A DNA stretch of 64,000 nt, from NCBI GenBank assembly GCA_001510575.1, contig LNGK01000005.1:972466-1036465 (forward strand), in the 5' to 3' direction. This DNA is from Knoxdaviesia capensis (Eukaryota; Ascomycota; Sordariomycetes; Microascales; Gondwanamycetaceae). The notes under the pieces were generated by a model. It was not told the origin of the DNA, searched no databases, and saw only the letters and a program-made list of their open reading frames with translations. This document shows positions 21,746 through 34,426 of this stretch, one piece after another; position 1 is the first letter of the stretch, and every line of letters starts with the position of its first letter. The translations under genes and the position numbers were made by a program.

Positions 21746-23355
21746 CGTACTAGAGGGAGGGAGAGCACTGGAAACAGCTCGAGAGGGGGGTTGTGGTGGT
21801 GTCTTAGTCAAGGCAGATCGAGGCAACGTCGACGCCTGCTCGTCAGATACAAAGATCGACGGGAGAGAGAGAGATGTTGAGGAGAGGAGGGGAGAGGGAA
21901 TAGAATTCAAGGAGCGATTTTCACAGGGCCAACCATGACCATGGCTACAATAAGAAAAGACCGTGAGAAGGAGAAGAAGCCATCAGGCAAAGAGAAGAGA
22001 ACAGGAAGAGGCACAAGGAAAGTGGTGATGATTTAAGGAATGTTCGCCAAAGGTAACGAAATAGACATGTTAAAAAACTATGAAAAGTAAGAAGAAAAAA
22101 GAAGAAGGGCCACGAGAAGAAGAGATGACGAAAAGAGAGCGGGAGATACTGAGACAGATTTTGGCAGGGTCCAGACAAGGAGCTCCAATTAAGTGCAGTT
22201 AATTTTGTGTGGTTAGAAAAGTTGGAGGTTCGGCGTTTTTTCTCGAGTGACGTCGTTTCTATTAGCCAGGGATCAGCCGAGGGGTTACGTATTAGGGTTA
22301 TACCCAGAGCGATGCCGATACCCACCATTCAGTGAAGTAAAAGCCTGTGCGATAACACAGCTGCAGCTATGCTGGACGATTTGCATGGTGCGGGATTTCC
22401 CCTCTCCCTGGTTTTTAGACATATGCATACACTACCACTATGCTTGTCTTGCGAAAAGTGGCCGGCCCCTGGACGATGCCGTGACACTTGACGGGATGTG
22501 TCTCCATATAATGGCCTGCGAGAAGAGAGCCCTAACACAAGCACAGAACCACCAGTAGTGGTACGTCAGGTCCAATGGACGAAATTCCGCTTCCACAGAA
22601 GCAGTATGCCTCATCTAACTGCACATGAAGACTCACTTCTGACTGCATCACGACATTTATTATCCGCATCCAAGGAGTCTCTCAGGGTTGAGGTCAGGAT
22701 GAAGAAAGTCTCCCCAGCTGCGTGCCAACTGCTGGCACCTGCAACTGGCACGTGCAGTTGCCACCACAAAATGTCAAAATTGTCCTAATACTTTGGAGCT
22801 TGGCAAAACCCTCTGACAAACTGATTTTTTCCGCCTCTTTTTTGCCTCTTTTTTGCCGGCTTGCTTCTCTCAACTTCATACCTAATTCTTTCCATCACAC
22901 AATTCTTTGACCACCAAAGGAACCTCCATTTTCCATCATCAACGCCCTTTCTAATTTCAATTGTTTCCTCTTTCTTTTGACTTCCTGTTTCTCTCTCCTT
23001 CTTCCTTCCTCCTTCCCATCTTCTTGTTTTCCTTCTCTTCACTCTTCTCCTCCTCTCTTGTACCGTCGCTTTGTTTCCTCTCATCATCACCTTTTCTCAT
23101 CTCACATCTTCTGTTGTCTTGAGAAAATTGTCCTCTGATCGCACCAGTCTTTTTTTCTCTTTTCGTTGGTCTGTCGTTTTCCCTCTTTTCTGGTTTCTGT
23201 AGCCAGTAAAATTTCTCTCCTCCATTCCCATCTTCACATCTCTGGCATTGAGACATCGATTTTCGGTTCTGTGATTTCTCTCATAGATTTGTCTTCTTCG
23301 ACTCTCATCCACTCTTGCCCTTCCATCTCCGTTAATCATACTCACATCAGCAATT
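21746..23355. other. Divergent promoter region, gpi13 / nxt3-like
   Basis: 21746-22150 is purine-rich on the plus strand (gpi13 leader). 22800-23355 is strongly pyrimidine-rich on the plus strand, the probable leader of the nxt3-like gene. CT-rich leaders are common in well-expressed fungal genes. A single TTAGGGTTA lies at 22292-22300. No coding sequence is seen. Confidence 0.5.
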
Positions 23356-25110
23356 ATGGCTGCCAACGGAACATCCAACTCGATGCTTGGTTCCACAACC
23401 TCGTCCGGCCAGGACATCTCTAAGGACGAAGTTGGCTGGTACTTTGTGGAGCAATACTACACAACCCTTAGCCGCCAGCCTGAGAAGCTTCATGTACGTT
23501 GCGTTACCAAATACTCTGGACTCAGTTCTATCCGTCACTGATTTTAACAACCAAAACTTGTCTCATGTGTATAGCTCTTCTACAGCAAGTCCTCTCGATT
23601 TGTGTTCGGTCTCGAGGCCGAGGTTGCGGACGTTTCCATCGGTCGCCAGGTAAGCAAACTTTTCAGAATCCTCCCACATTGAGGGGAAGAAGCTGGGGCG
23701 TTTTTCTATATGGTCAATCTGCAGGCAATTGGCAACTAATCACCAATTTCTACTTTTCTCTTACATTCTAGGCTATTCAAGAACGTATCAAGCAGCTCGA
23801 TTTTCAGTCGTACAAAGTCCGGGTCTCCAATGTCGACTCCCTTCCGTCTCTCGAGGACAGCATTGTAATCCAGGTCATCGGCGAGACTTCCAACGAGAAG
23901 GTCCGGGAGCCGAAGAAGTTTGTGCAGACTTTCGTTCTTGCCAAGCAGCCCCACGGCTACTTCGTTCTCAACGATATCTGGCGCTACATCAACGAGGAGG
24001 AGGACGACGACACCGTTCCTGAGGTCGAGGCCGAGACCGAGGCCGAAACCACCGAGACTGCTCCTCTCGTTGTCGAGGAGTCCGTTGATGAGACCGAGAC
24101 TACCGAGCCTGCGGAGCCCACCCCCGCTACTACCAACGAGGATGAGGACGAGGAGTCTGAGGAGTCCGACGAGGAGCCTGAGAAGCCTGCTGTTCAGGAG
24201 CCCGCTCCCGTCCAGCCCGCTCCCGTCGCCATCCCTGCTCCTGAGCCCGTTGCTGAGAAGCCCAAGGAGCCCGTTGCCACCCCGGCTCCCGTCCCCAAGC
24301 CTGCCCCGGCCCCTGTTGCCGCCGCGCCTGTTGCTGCGCCGGAGCCCGAGAAGCCTGCTAAGCCCATGACCTGGGCTAGCCGTGCCGCTGCCGCCGCCGG
24401 TCCCACCAAGCCTGCTGCTGCCCTCCCTAAGACAGTTCCTGCGGCCGCCCCTCGCCCCGTCATGCCCACTGCCCAGAAGCCTGTCCCCACCCCGCAGGCT
24501 GCTCCCGCGGCCGCCCCCGCCGCAGCCGCAGCCGCAGACGCTGCCAGCGTGTCGTCTGGAAACGAGTGGCAGACTGCCGGTGACAATGCCAAGAAGCAGA
24601 ACCGTGCTTCTATCACCGGCCCGCCCATGGAGAAGGAGGGAACTCTCGGATACGTCAAATATGTCACCGAGTCCGTTCAGGAGCCTGATCTCAAAGCTGT
24701 GCTTTCCAGCTTCGGTCCTCTTGCTTACTTTGGAATTAACCGTCAACGGGTATGTATTCACAGTGCATCCTCCAGCGCCCTCTTTTTGTCGATGTATGCT
24801 AACGCTCCTCTTTCTTTCCCCCTAGAACTGCGCATTTGTCGAGTTTGAGACCCCCGAGGGCTACCAGGCCGCCGTTGCGGCTAACCCTCACACTGTCAAC
24901 GGTGTCACCGTCACCGTTGAGCAGCGTAACCCCAAGCCGAACGCATTCGGTGGAGCCAGCTACCGTGGCAACCGCGGCAACCTTGCCAACCGTGGTCGTG
25001 GTGGCTTTGAGGGACGTGGTGGCGGCGGCGGCGGCCGTGGCAGCTTCGGCCCTGGCCGTGGCCGTGGTGGCAGCGGAGTTGCTCGTGGTGGCAAGCCCGC
25101 TGCTGCTTAA
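23356..25110 (+). CDS. nxt3: G3BP-like protein with NTF2 and RRM domains (Nxt3/Bre5 type)
   Basis: The proposed CDS is join(23356..23493, 23575..23649, 23772..24749, 24826..25110), 491 aa. All exons are in phase 0 with donors GTACGT, GTAAGC and GTATGT. Introns are 81, 122 and 76 nt; a TGCTAAC branch is clear in the third. The NTF2-like domain covers about residues 25-140 (VGWYFVEQYYTTLSRQPEKL, then FYSKSSRFVFG). An acidic and Pro/Ala/Glu-rich linker follows. An RRM lies at about 361-435, with RNP2 GYVKYV and RNP1 NCAFVEFE split by intron 3, and an RGG-rich end at 440-485. This is the G3BP layout. Yeast Bre5 and fission-yeast Nxt3 bind the deubiquitinase Ubp3 and join stress granules. The exact partner here is inferred from the family. 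Confidence 0.93.
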
Positions 25111-27100
25111 ACGCACAAATTCTTCGACGCTCGGAGTTGATCATGAACCCGGATGTCACTTCGCTGAAGTTGCTTCCTTGGGGAGCATATCCCCCTTTTT
25201 ACGAATCACTTGTCATTGTGATGCGGCATGTCACACCACATCTCTCTCCCATGGCTTCTGCTTCACCCTTCCCCCNNNNNNNNNNNNNCCCCCCCCCCCC
25301 TCTTTCCCCCTTCTCCCAATCTCGATGCTCATATCTCTCTCCCCCTCTCCATATGATCTCGAATCCTTCCTCCGTCAAACTCGGCATTCAGTCCTCATAA
25401 GGTTCTGAGGTGTTTCTTTGGAAGACAGACTACTGCCTTTGCTCTGTTAACTGAATTTGACACTCTCTTTCACATCCTCTCCGCCATACCACCTACGTTA
25501 GTCATTCTTATCTCTATGGCCTTCCCCCTCCATGGTGTTACCATTCGTCCAGTATCAACCGTTTCCCAGGTGAGCTGCATGGCTTCATGCATTCTTCTCA
25601 TGGGCAGTTGATAAAGTGTCGTTTGCGATGCTATGCAGGAGTGGATGTCTATCGTCTATCAATTGTCGAAATAGGGGCTCAATACGACGCTCATATTTTG
25701 TCTCTCTGAGACTTTTTTTCTTTTAACACCCGTCCTCATAGTCTCCTCTCTTCACACTCACCTTTTGTCCCTTTTTTAAACTACTGTGATTACGATGGTA
25801 ATTACTTCCGCTGGAGATAGAGGGAAAAGATAAAAGCATACGTCCCCAAAGAAAGTCAGTGCATGGCCTTCGTTTTACCCAGGGTTGCGTCTCTCAACCG
25901 ACTCGTTTTTTTGCTTTTTTTTTGTTGGTCGGCTCTTTTGAGATATGTCACGATGTGTTGTATTTGGTTTTTTTCTGGCATTTCTTGGGCTTCGTCACCC
26001 TTTTTGTTCTTGTCCGGTCTGGTCTTGATCATTTTCGCCCTCTTCATCCCCGTTTTCTTTCTATATTGTCTCATGTGTTTGTCTCCTCCCCGTTTTTTCC
26101 CTCGTGTTCGTTTTGAGCTTCATCTCCGGTGTATTTTTTTCATCTCCTGTCTCGTTTTTTTCGGTTCTTGTTTTCTCATGAGCATGCATGCGGCCAAGTT
26201 CACACCTTTTTTTGATTCACATGTACAATGGGAACGGATTGGGGGGGTGGAAAACAAAAGAATTTGTTTGCTTTTTTTGGGTCGGGGAGCAGCAACTCGG
26301 CGGAAGGGGAGTTAGGAAAATCTTCCAGAAAGAGTTATCTCGCTTTTCTTTTTGCAGCGTTTGGTTTTTTTTTTCTTTTTTTTTCTCTTTACATCTCTTC
26401 ATTTTTTTATACAAAAGCAATCCAAGGAGAAAAAGATGTCGGCTGGACAAGATGTTGACGAACAACACAATCTTTCTTTTCTCTACATGAAAGAGATGCA
26501 AAAGTTCTATCTCTCCCGTTATCTGCAGGTTTCCTAGATGGCCGTTGGTTGGGGATCATTTTGTCGTCTCCTCCCCCCTAATTTTTCCCGTTCTCCCGTT
26601 TCTTTCGGTGTGGCGCTTTCTTCTACTAGATCTCAACACACGGCGCAAGGGGTTTACGTTCTACTCTGTTTCTTCTCGAGGGGGGGTCTCATTTCTGCTC
26701 TTCTGCCGGTGCTTTCGGTGCGGTGGCGGTTGTCATCAACGTGTCCCTAGTTGGGTTTGGCGGTCGTCTCGGAAGAACCTCTAACGGTTCGAGTTCGGTC
26801 GCGAGAGTCTTCTCTCTCCCTCTCTCTTCTTCTTCTTGGCGATTGTGTGGGATTGGATGCGCTCTCTTGGGGTTTGGTGGAGTGGTTGCGGTGCAGAAAG
26901 ATGTATGATGGTGTTGCTGAAACGGAGGGGTTGTACGGGTTCCTAACAAGGTGTTCTGAGGGAGTGAGGTGGATAGATATTTGATAGGCTGGGCATGTTA
27001 GACGTTCCGAGGTCTTCTTCTTTGAATCGTCACGCATCCTCGTATATATCTGAGCTACGAATAAACACTCAATGAAGTTAGATTTGTCCAACTCGAGTCA
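25111..27100. other. Downstream region of nxt3-like gene, T-rich, with assembly gap
   Basis: 25111-25800 is C/T-rich and 25700-26500 is strongly T-rich on the plus strand, as seen downstream of other plus-strand genes in this window. A long 3' UTR or a plus-strand non-coding transcript is possible. No ORF looks like protein. Confidence 0.4.
25276..25288. other. Assembly gap (13 N) in a poly-C tract
   Basis: Thirteen N are flanked by five C on the left and twelve C on the right. The gap is probably a homopolymer that could not be resolved, so its real length is uncertain. Confidence 0.98.
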
Positions 27101-27547
27101 TGCAGAGTGTGTTCAGCTGCGTAAAAGAGACGTGTCGTGTGCTACGGAGTCACCGGACGGCAGCGACCTCCGGAGTCCTGGCGTCTGGCGTCTACGTGAG
27201 CTTCAATGTCTGGAGATAGCGAGAAGGTAGTCTGTCTCCACGACGCTGTCTCGAGGGTTGTGTGGATGTCGGCCAGTATCTAGCAGCCGGTGTATGCATC
27301 TAGTGCTGCCATCGAGGTATCGTGAGAAGAGAATTGTCGTACAGACTTCGTGGTGTGGATGCTCGACGGATCTCATCAGACAGGGACAGACGCCCGAGCA
27401 TACCCAGTTCGTTCCAGGCACCGTCTCCCGATGAAGCCAGTACGCGAAGTTCCAAACTCACGCCGTCCGGTCCGCGCAACGCGGAGTCCCACGATCTAGC
27501 GATGCCGTCCTCTTGATGTCACAGCCAAGGCCCGTAGGCCCAAGCAT

Positions 27548-27563
27548 ACACACACACACACAC
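27548..27563. repeat. (AC)n microsatellite
   Basis: About eight AC units. Confidence 0.85.
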
Positions 27564-28895
27564 TCGAATCCAGCGGCCGAGAACACCAATTGGACGCGGG
27601 AGGTGTGTTTTTGCAGCACGCTGTTTCTGGCCCTTTTTTTTCTATGTCTCTTTCCCAGGTGGACGGGAAAGGCACTTGGCGGTCTTGGGAGCTGGCTAAG
27701 CTTTTTTTGCAGCCAAGACGATCGAGAAGCCTTGGCCTGGAACCTCATACGTCTTTTTTTTCACGGTGGGCTTGGTATTCTGTGCGCCTCTCTGGGGGTG
27801 AGGTTTCCTGGACGTTACAGTAGCGAAGGAAACAAAAAAAACCAAGAGTCCGACAGAAAATATAAGCATTTGTGTGTCGGTGTGTGTGTGCACTGCTGCT
27901 GATATTTATAGATCGAGGTCTGTCTTGTGTGTAGGCCGGACCTGTCAGCTCTTTTTCTTGGGTTGGTGACAGATCTGGGCACTGGTTGAATTGTCTGGGC
28001 GGTGCCTGGCATGTGGTTGACACCACAGCTGGAATGCGTTTGACACCGGAGCTGGAATGGTGTATGTATTTCTTTTTGTCCTGAACGTATATGGGATTGC
28101 CCAGATGTCGGGAGAATGTGCTTTATCGACATTCCATGTAAATTGGCAATTCATCCCCCTTCACTCATGGTGGGATTTTGCATGAAGAACCCGGATATCG
28201 GCTGAAGGAAACTCTAGCACCGTAAATTCTGCACCTGAATTCAGCCACACCGTCACCCTCCTCTCAGCTTCGTGGCTGGATCATGAAAGCGGACAAGGCA
28301 GATATACTTGGAACAGATATCGGGAACGCTCTTGGCTTTGGGTGGGCTGGAGACATACGTACTACGTACACACTGGAGATAAGTGGGATATTCCCGATGG
28401 ACCCAAAAATGCCAAAGCAACGATCTCTCCTCTCCTTTCTCTAGCAGTCCGGTATCGTATCTCTCTCTCACTCTCTCGAGCACAGGGGGGCACGCACAAA
28501 TGATCCCTTGCCAATGCACCCTCACGGGACATTCATCGGAGATGAAAGGAACCGGAGCATGAGGAGGATGGATCACTCAGATATGAACCCTACAACCGCC
28601 ACAGAAGTAACCGTTACTACTATCGCAAACTCGAGGAGGAAGAGGGAATCTGCACGCGCCAGATCCCGTGCGCCGCAGAGAGGAGCATGCACGCACATAC
28701 GTTATGGTCCGTACATCCTATAGTTACTTTACCTCGCGCCATTGCGATACTACCAACCTCTTTCGACGTGGCTTCGCCGTTGAAGCGGAGAGACAAAGAA
28801 AAAAAAAAAAGAGATTTGACAAGGTGCCGGTGCTCGGGGGCGTTGCACAAGTGATACACTCGATATCTCCGGCGAGAAGACGCATACACACCGGG

Positions 28896-28910
28896 AAACC
28901 CTAACCCTAG
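28896..28910. repeat. Interstitial CCCTAA tract
   Basis: Two tandem CCCTAA units (AAACCCTAACCCTAG), identical to the common fungal telomere unit read on the C-rich strand. Confidence 0.7.
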
Positions 28911-30837
28911 AGCAGACTTCACACCAAGAATCTGCTGTGCCGCCCCGTCTTACGAGTTGACGGGTCCCAGGGTCTATAACACGCACCCCCCCGTTAATTT
29001 TCAGCGACGAGGTTACGTCGGATGGCCAGGGCCAAGACCTGGGGCGACCTTCCTAGAACAGGGAACACCGATTAGATGGGAGGGGGGGGGCATAAATCTC
29101 AAGAGGCAGGCTTTTGCTGGTGCAGTTGTTCTCGCACGCCGCCCCGGGACGAGCGGGGAGGGGGAGAGGAATTGCCAGCATGTGCAAATCTTGGGGAAGT
29201 GAATTGGACTTGCGAGATCGAGAAACAAAGGCGACGACGAGAGAAGCTGGAATAGACAGAGCGGTCTAGAAGGGACAGCAGATGCGAAGGCCATCTGGAC
29301 GACAACGTGATACCGCGATCGCTTCCGGCCTGCCCGCCCAGGAGTTTCATTCCGGACAGGAGAGAGGGAGGAACACCAGAACGACCCAAGGTGGGTGCAT
29401 CTCGCCCGGCCTCCCATCTCTGTCTTCCACCGTCTATCAGATGAGAGGATGGAACACCGCTGGAAGACTGTCAAGGTACGTACCGTCGAAAGGGCTTAGG
29501 GAGAATTTGCCCCGATACCGTTACAGGTAGGTGGGAAAGAAAAAAAAAGAAAAAAGAAGAAAAAAGGGGAGGGGGAGGGGGGTGTCGTTCAAAAAGGCTT
29601 GAATCTGTGGTCGTAGGCCCTGCCTCGGCCACCTTGAGAGAAGCAGATAAGGGCGTGTCTGTATTGAACAAAGCCCGGAGTTCGCGAGAGCAAAAAGCAA
29701 AAAAAAAAAAAAAGCGGGAAGGACCACAAAAGGACATGCGAGAGAAATGCACAATGTACCCAGCGACATGGCCAACCACCGCCCTGCACGGCCATTCTGG
29801 CAGCGAGGAACAAGTACCCCGATACTTACTGTCGAGAGAGGTGGTGGTGGTGGTTGAGCGGACCGGACATATATCCCGTGCGTTCAGGGACTTATGATAG
29901 GAGGGAGACAGACGCTGTTATGTGCACATAACTCAAGAGCTCAGTACTGTACAGCACGCCACGAGAGAGAGTGAGGGCATCCTGAACACTCTGGTACTGA
30001 AGAGTGGCCCCGTATATTCACACACCCACACTCTCGCCCAAATGAAGTTACACCACGAGGGAAAAAAAGAAAAAAAAAAAAAGCCCGCGACAGAACGCAC
30101 GCACAGCACCACAAACCAGAAAGCAGCAAATCGCCGCACGAAAAAAAAAAGAAAATAATTTCAAGGGTCGTTTGTTCAAAGCGATGCACTTTTGTAGTGC
30201 TGCCACGCCCCCGGGACGGCGTTTAAGCCCAAACAGAGAGAGCGGGCAAAAAAAGCTTAGTTCTGCCATCCGACAATTCCACCCAGCTACGCCCCCCCCT
30301 GGACTTCACCACCACCGGTAGTCTCTCACTCTTGCTGATTGCCCTGTATCGGGCCCGTGGGAAGGCTTCTACACCAGCTCGAATGTCTTGGAGCGTTACA
30401 GGCTCGGGGCCCTCCCGTACGAAGCCGCGTTGTCCTCGGGAGCCCACTGTAAGTTCTGTACATGTGTTCCAGCACTGCGTAGGGGGCGGTAAAACAGTGG
30501 GTGGATGATGGACGACTGGGTGGATTTTATGGAGATGTCGCACCTTTCCATTTTCTTCCTTCGTCGACGGGGTCGCGTCCGTTGTCCTCTTTTGTTTTCG
30601 CCGGTCTCGCTGCCGATATAACAGTTACAGCCCCCCAGATGAGGTTGGTGGTAGGTTCGAGCATAACTGCAGAACCTGTTTGCTGTGCGTATACAGACGG
30701 TTGCTTGTATTGCAAACGCCACTATCAGAAATGGTCATAGCGACAGAAGAAGGCATGGGTTTAGTGAGCTAGATCTGCGATTCTGATCTCTGACATTAGT
30801 TAGGTTCTGCGGTTGTTTCTTCTTTCCGGTTCGTTCT

Positions 30838-30840
<3 letters not shown>

Positions 30841-30868
<28 letters not shown>
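30841..30868. repeat. (AC)n microsatellite
   Basis: Fourteen AC units. Confidence 0.9.
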
Positions 30869-30873
<5 letters not shown>

Positions 30874-32193
30874 GCAGAGAAACACTCTCGGGGGAGTTTT
30901 GCAGATATATATCGGCGGCTTCTATGGACATCTTGGTTCTGCGGCCCTCTGTGTGGCATCGCTGGCCTTTCCCAAGTTGCGGCTTCGCCTGCAATACCAG
31001 CAAAACCACACCCCCGGCCGTCGGTGCCGACGTCGGCATTGCGGATGTCGGCGGTGCTGGCTCGTCAATACCACCGCACGCAAGAACTTTCAGAGTGGTG
31101 CTCCGGTTGGGAGGGATTACGATACTACAGTACAGTGCCACCCTGTAATTGAACGGGCACTATATGGACGGATGATATTGCCTATCAGCATCAGAGTTTG
31201 CAACTGCCATATCAAGCCACTGGGAAACATGCCACTGATGGTAGCAGTACACTCTCATGCGAACTGTACGAGCAGGTCGTCAAGCCTTCGACGTTTGACG
31301 GTATAGGCGTGGTCTCAAGAACTTGGGGGCCGCGCCCTGGAACGAGATCCGTAGCCGGGCTAACGACGATCGCCGGGAGAAAGCCGGCGTGCTTGCGCTA
31401 CAGTGTACTGAACAGAACTGTTATTCATGCTGTCCCGAGGGAGCAGCTCTTCTTCTCGAGAGAGACTTGGCAACGGGCCGGGATTCACCAGCAACCTGGA
31501 CAATCCCGCCTGCGCCGATGAACGTTTGTTTCCTTCCCTGGCTCCCTTCCCTCTCACCTAGACCAGCATCAACTGCAACCTCCTGATTACAAGAGTGTAA
31601 GTGAGACGTACAGTAAGTAGTAATATTGGGCCGGGTTCTATCAACGAAAAAAAAAACCCCTAAAAACAAGCATTGCCATTCTCAGATCAAGCACCCTCTT
31701 TTCTGAGAGATCTGGCGTCAATGCACTGCGAACACACCGACCGACCAGTTGTTGCAACAGCACTGCCGTGTTTGGCTTTCTTCGGTTCGGGAGATTGCTT
31801 TGACGATCTGGAGACATTTCATCTGGAGTGTATTTCCTGCTCGTTCATCCTCTTGCTACGCCGCAGTCGATTCCTCGGTGTCTCCAACTCTGCAGATACT
31901 ATTTTTATCCCTCCTTCATTCCTCCGTAACCTGTCTGAGATTCCACTCTAAGACTCTTTTGGGAGGCTTTGCCGGACGGCGTGTGATTACGAAAAAGAAA
32001 AAAAAACCCAAAAAAACCCGCAAAAGCAAGGTGTCGTCAATGTTACTTCCCCTCCCTCCCCCTCACCCCCAGGACCGGGGGAACTTTTGCGGTGGTGGTG
32101 GTGGCCCCCCCCGCCGGAGATAGGTCCGGCCAAACGAAGTTAAACGAAACGGTCGAGGACTCAATCTGCATTATTCATTCTTACACACACATA

Positions 32194-32246
32194 TACTGTA
32201 CAGTACTGTACAGTACTGTACTGTAGTGTACTGTACTGTACAGTAC
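32194..32246. repeat. Quasi-palindromic TACTG/CAGTA pentamer repeat
   Basis: A 53-bp block made almost only of TACTG and its complement CAGTA, with the two halves arranged around a TAGTG centre near 32224-32228. It can fold on itself as a hairpin or cruciform. It lies inside the gene-poor region. Confidence 0.8.
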
Positions 32247-32654
32247 ACGCCTGGAGTCGCTTGTTCCCGATCGGAGTCGCCCAGCGGACCAGACTAACTT
32301 GAAACTGAGAGGGTTGTCAGAGAGCATCCATCCATACGAGTGTGCACATACGATCATTACGAATTTTTTCGGACCGGGTTTTGTGCTGGTTCTTTTCCAT
32401 TCTTTAGCTTGTGGCTCTAACTAAACCTTAAAAAACTTCCCTCCCGACTACAGAAGAAAAAGAACGACTCTAAAAAAGACGCTCGTGGTTCTAGAAACAA
32501 AAATTTGCCGGGCTGGGTGATAGATCCCCGCCCGTGAGAAACCGGCAGTATATACGTCTGGTCGGTAATCACACACCGGTGAACCTGGTTGGTTTTCTTC
32601 TTTCTTGTTCTTCTGTTTTTCGGCTGCGGGTTGGGAGAGAAGGTGCGTTGCTTT

Positions 32655-32686
32655 CGAAGCCTGACCCGAAGCCTGACCCGAAGCCC
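32655..32686. repeat. 12-bp tandem repeat CGAAGCCTGACC
   Basis: About 2.6 head-to-tail copies of a 12-bp unit. Confidence 0.8.
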
Positions 32687-32768
32687 GTCTTTTGCTCTTT
32701 TTGTTAAGAACGAACGCACCCGACAGCTAGCCCATATTTCCTTGGACGTGGATCAACCCCGACCCAGG

Positions 32769-32786
32769 GTGTGTGTGTGTGTGTGT
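32769..32786. repeat. (GT)n microsatellite
   Basis: About nine GT units. Confidence 0.85.
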
Positions 32787-33712
32787 TATTATGAGAGTCA
32801 AAAGTCTCTCTCGTCTGCTGCCGGCATGCTATCAGCTTCAGTAATGCCGAGATCGGGGGGGCACTGTGATGTTGAAACGACGGCCTGAATGACACTTTTC
32901 CCGGCTTCGGCGTTGGGGGTTGGCGGTGGTGGTGGTGTGGCCAGCAGCGAGATCGATCGGACGGGGGATGGAGATAACGGGGACACGCACACACGCCGTG
33001 AGAACAGCAAAAGAGTTTAAGCTAGGCCGGTTAGCTACAAATGCTCCGTCTGCATGAACCACACACCAAATCTCTTTCGTGCTGGGAGGGGCACACAGTA
33101 TGCTGTAACAGTAGCAGTCAGAGGGCCCGTAACGGCCGGCCAGTGGCCAATGGCCCCCATATGGGCACAGGAGGAGATAAGGCATCCCGACAGCAAGATC
33201 ATACGTGCAGGGGACGCTGCGCATCTGCCTGTATGTTTACGTAGGCTCTGAGCGCCCACAATGCAACTGAATGAGCTCACGAGATGCCGTTGCCCAGTGG
33301 GGTTTTCTCGTTTGCATGCATGCTCCCCATGCCGGGTGCTGCCATGTTCGCTGGAGCCCTAACCAACCCTACGGCGTCCGTCACCCTCACCGGCAAACAG
33401 TCGCGTGAGAGAGACAACACAGGCACACAGATCGGAGTTACACCGCCGGACCTTCCACGTCGCCTATCCAGACAGACACTACTCCCGCGCTCTCCTCTTG
33501 CCCCACGTCCAACAAGCCACGCAAGAAAACAAAGAAGACCTCCGGCAGCAGTGCTCAAAAACCTCTGATCCGGCCTCTTTATATTGGGGAGGGCGCTCCA
33601 CCGTCACCCCCACCCGCGGGACGAAAGTTCAATCTATACATGCCTGCGGTTCCAGACAGGAAAGAGGGTTGTTTGTGTGCCGATGAAGAATGTTCCCAAA
33701 AGTCCTGACTGG

Positions 33713-33714
<2 letters not shown>

Positions 33715-33747
<33 letters not shown>
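33715..33747. repeat. (AC)n microsatellite
   Basis: About 16 uninterrupted AC units. Confidence 0.9.
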
Positions 33748-33749
<2 letters not shown>

Positions 33750-34391
33750 CGTGTGTGGCGGCTCAAAGCAATGGAGAGAGAGAAAGAGAGAGTCTGCTAT
33801 CAATGGATATCTGGATTTTCTTTCTGAGTGAACCTTGTTGCTCAGCTGCCCAGAATTCAAACCTTCTGTTTGGCCAAAAGTCGCCACACCGCACATCACG
33901 GTTGCATCCGCCCACTCACTCCAAGCCCTCAGTCCTCCGGTGCTGTTCCATCTGCCACCTCGTCCTACCCGATCTTGACACGGCTTCTTGCAAGTTGTAT
34001 GTGCCCGGGGGACTTTGTGTGTGTGTGTGCATGTGCATGGTTGGTGATGATAATGGAGAACAATATAGATATATATATATAATAGTCAAACCACACACTT
34101 TGAAGGACTACTCTCGCCTACTACCGGCTTTTCCCTTTGTGTGAAAAAAAGCGGCCCACGTTGCGGTGGTGCAGCCGGAATACTTCATGATCTAGCCCCG
34201 GGCCGTTGGCCAAGAGCGAATCATATGTGTGGCACTGTACCACGTATGAATGAACACACACACACACACAATCCCACACACGCACACACGAAGTCGCATG
34301 GGTGTGTCTGCCCAAACGCGGGCCAACAGGGTGCGTGTGTAAACGAACCCGCCGGCGTTGATGCTGATATGCATGTGTCAAGAGGAAAAAG

Positions 34392-34423
<32 letters not shown>

Positions 34424-34426
34424 CAC
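34392..34426. repeat. (AC)n microsatellite with one GC interruption
   Basis: About 17 dinucleotide units; a shorter AC tract lies just upstream at about 34254-34270. Confidence 0.85.

Noticed and set aside
23736..24761. 341-aa Gly/Leu/Arg-rich ORF antisense to the nxt3-like gene
   Set aside because: It mirrors the codon bias of the Pro/Ala/Glu linker; the sense frame has NTF2 and RRM domains.
32194..32246. CRISPR-like or tandem array
   Set aside because: The pentamers are contiguous with no spacers; it is a simple repeat in a eukaryotic genome.
33584..34144. 186-aa plus-strand ORF in the gene-poor region
   Set aside because: It contains Thr-His runs from an AC microsatellite and no recognisable domain.
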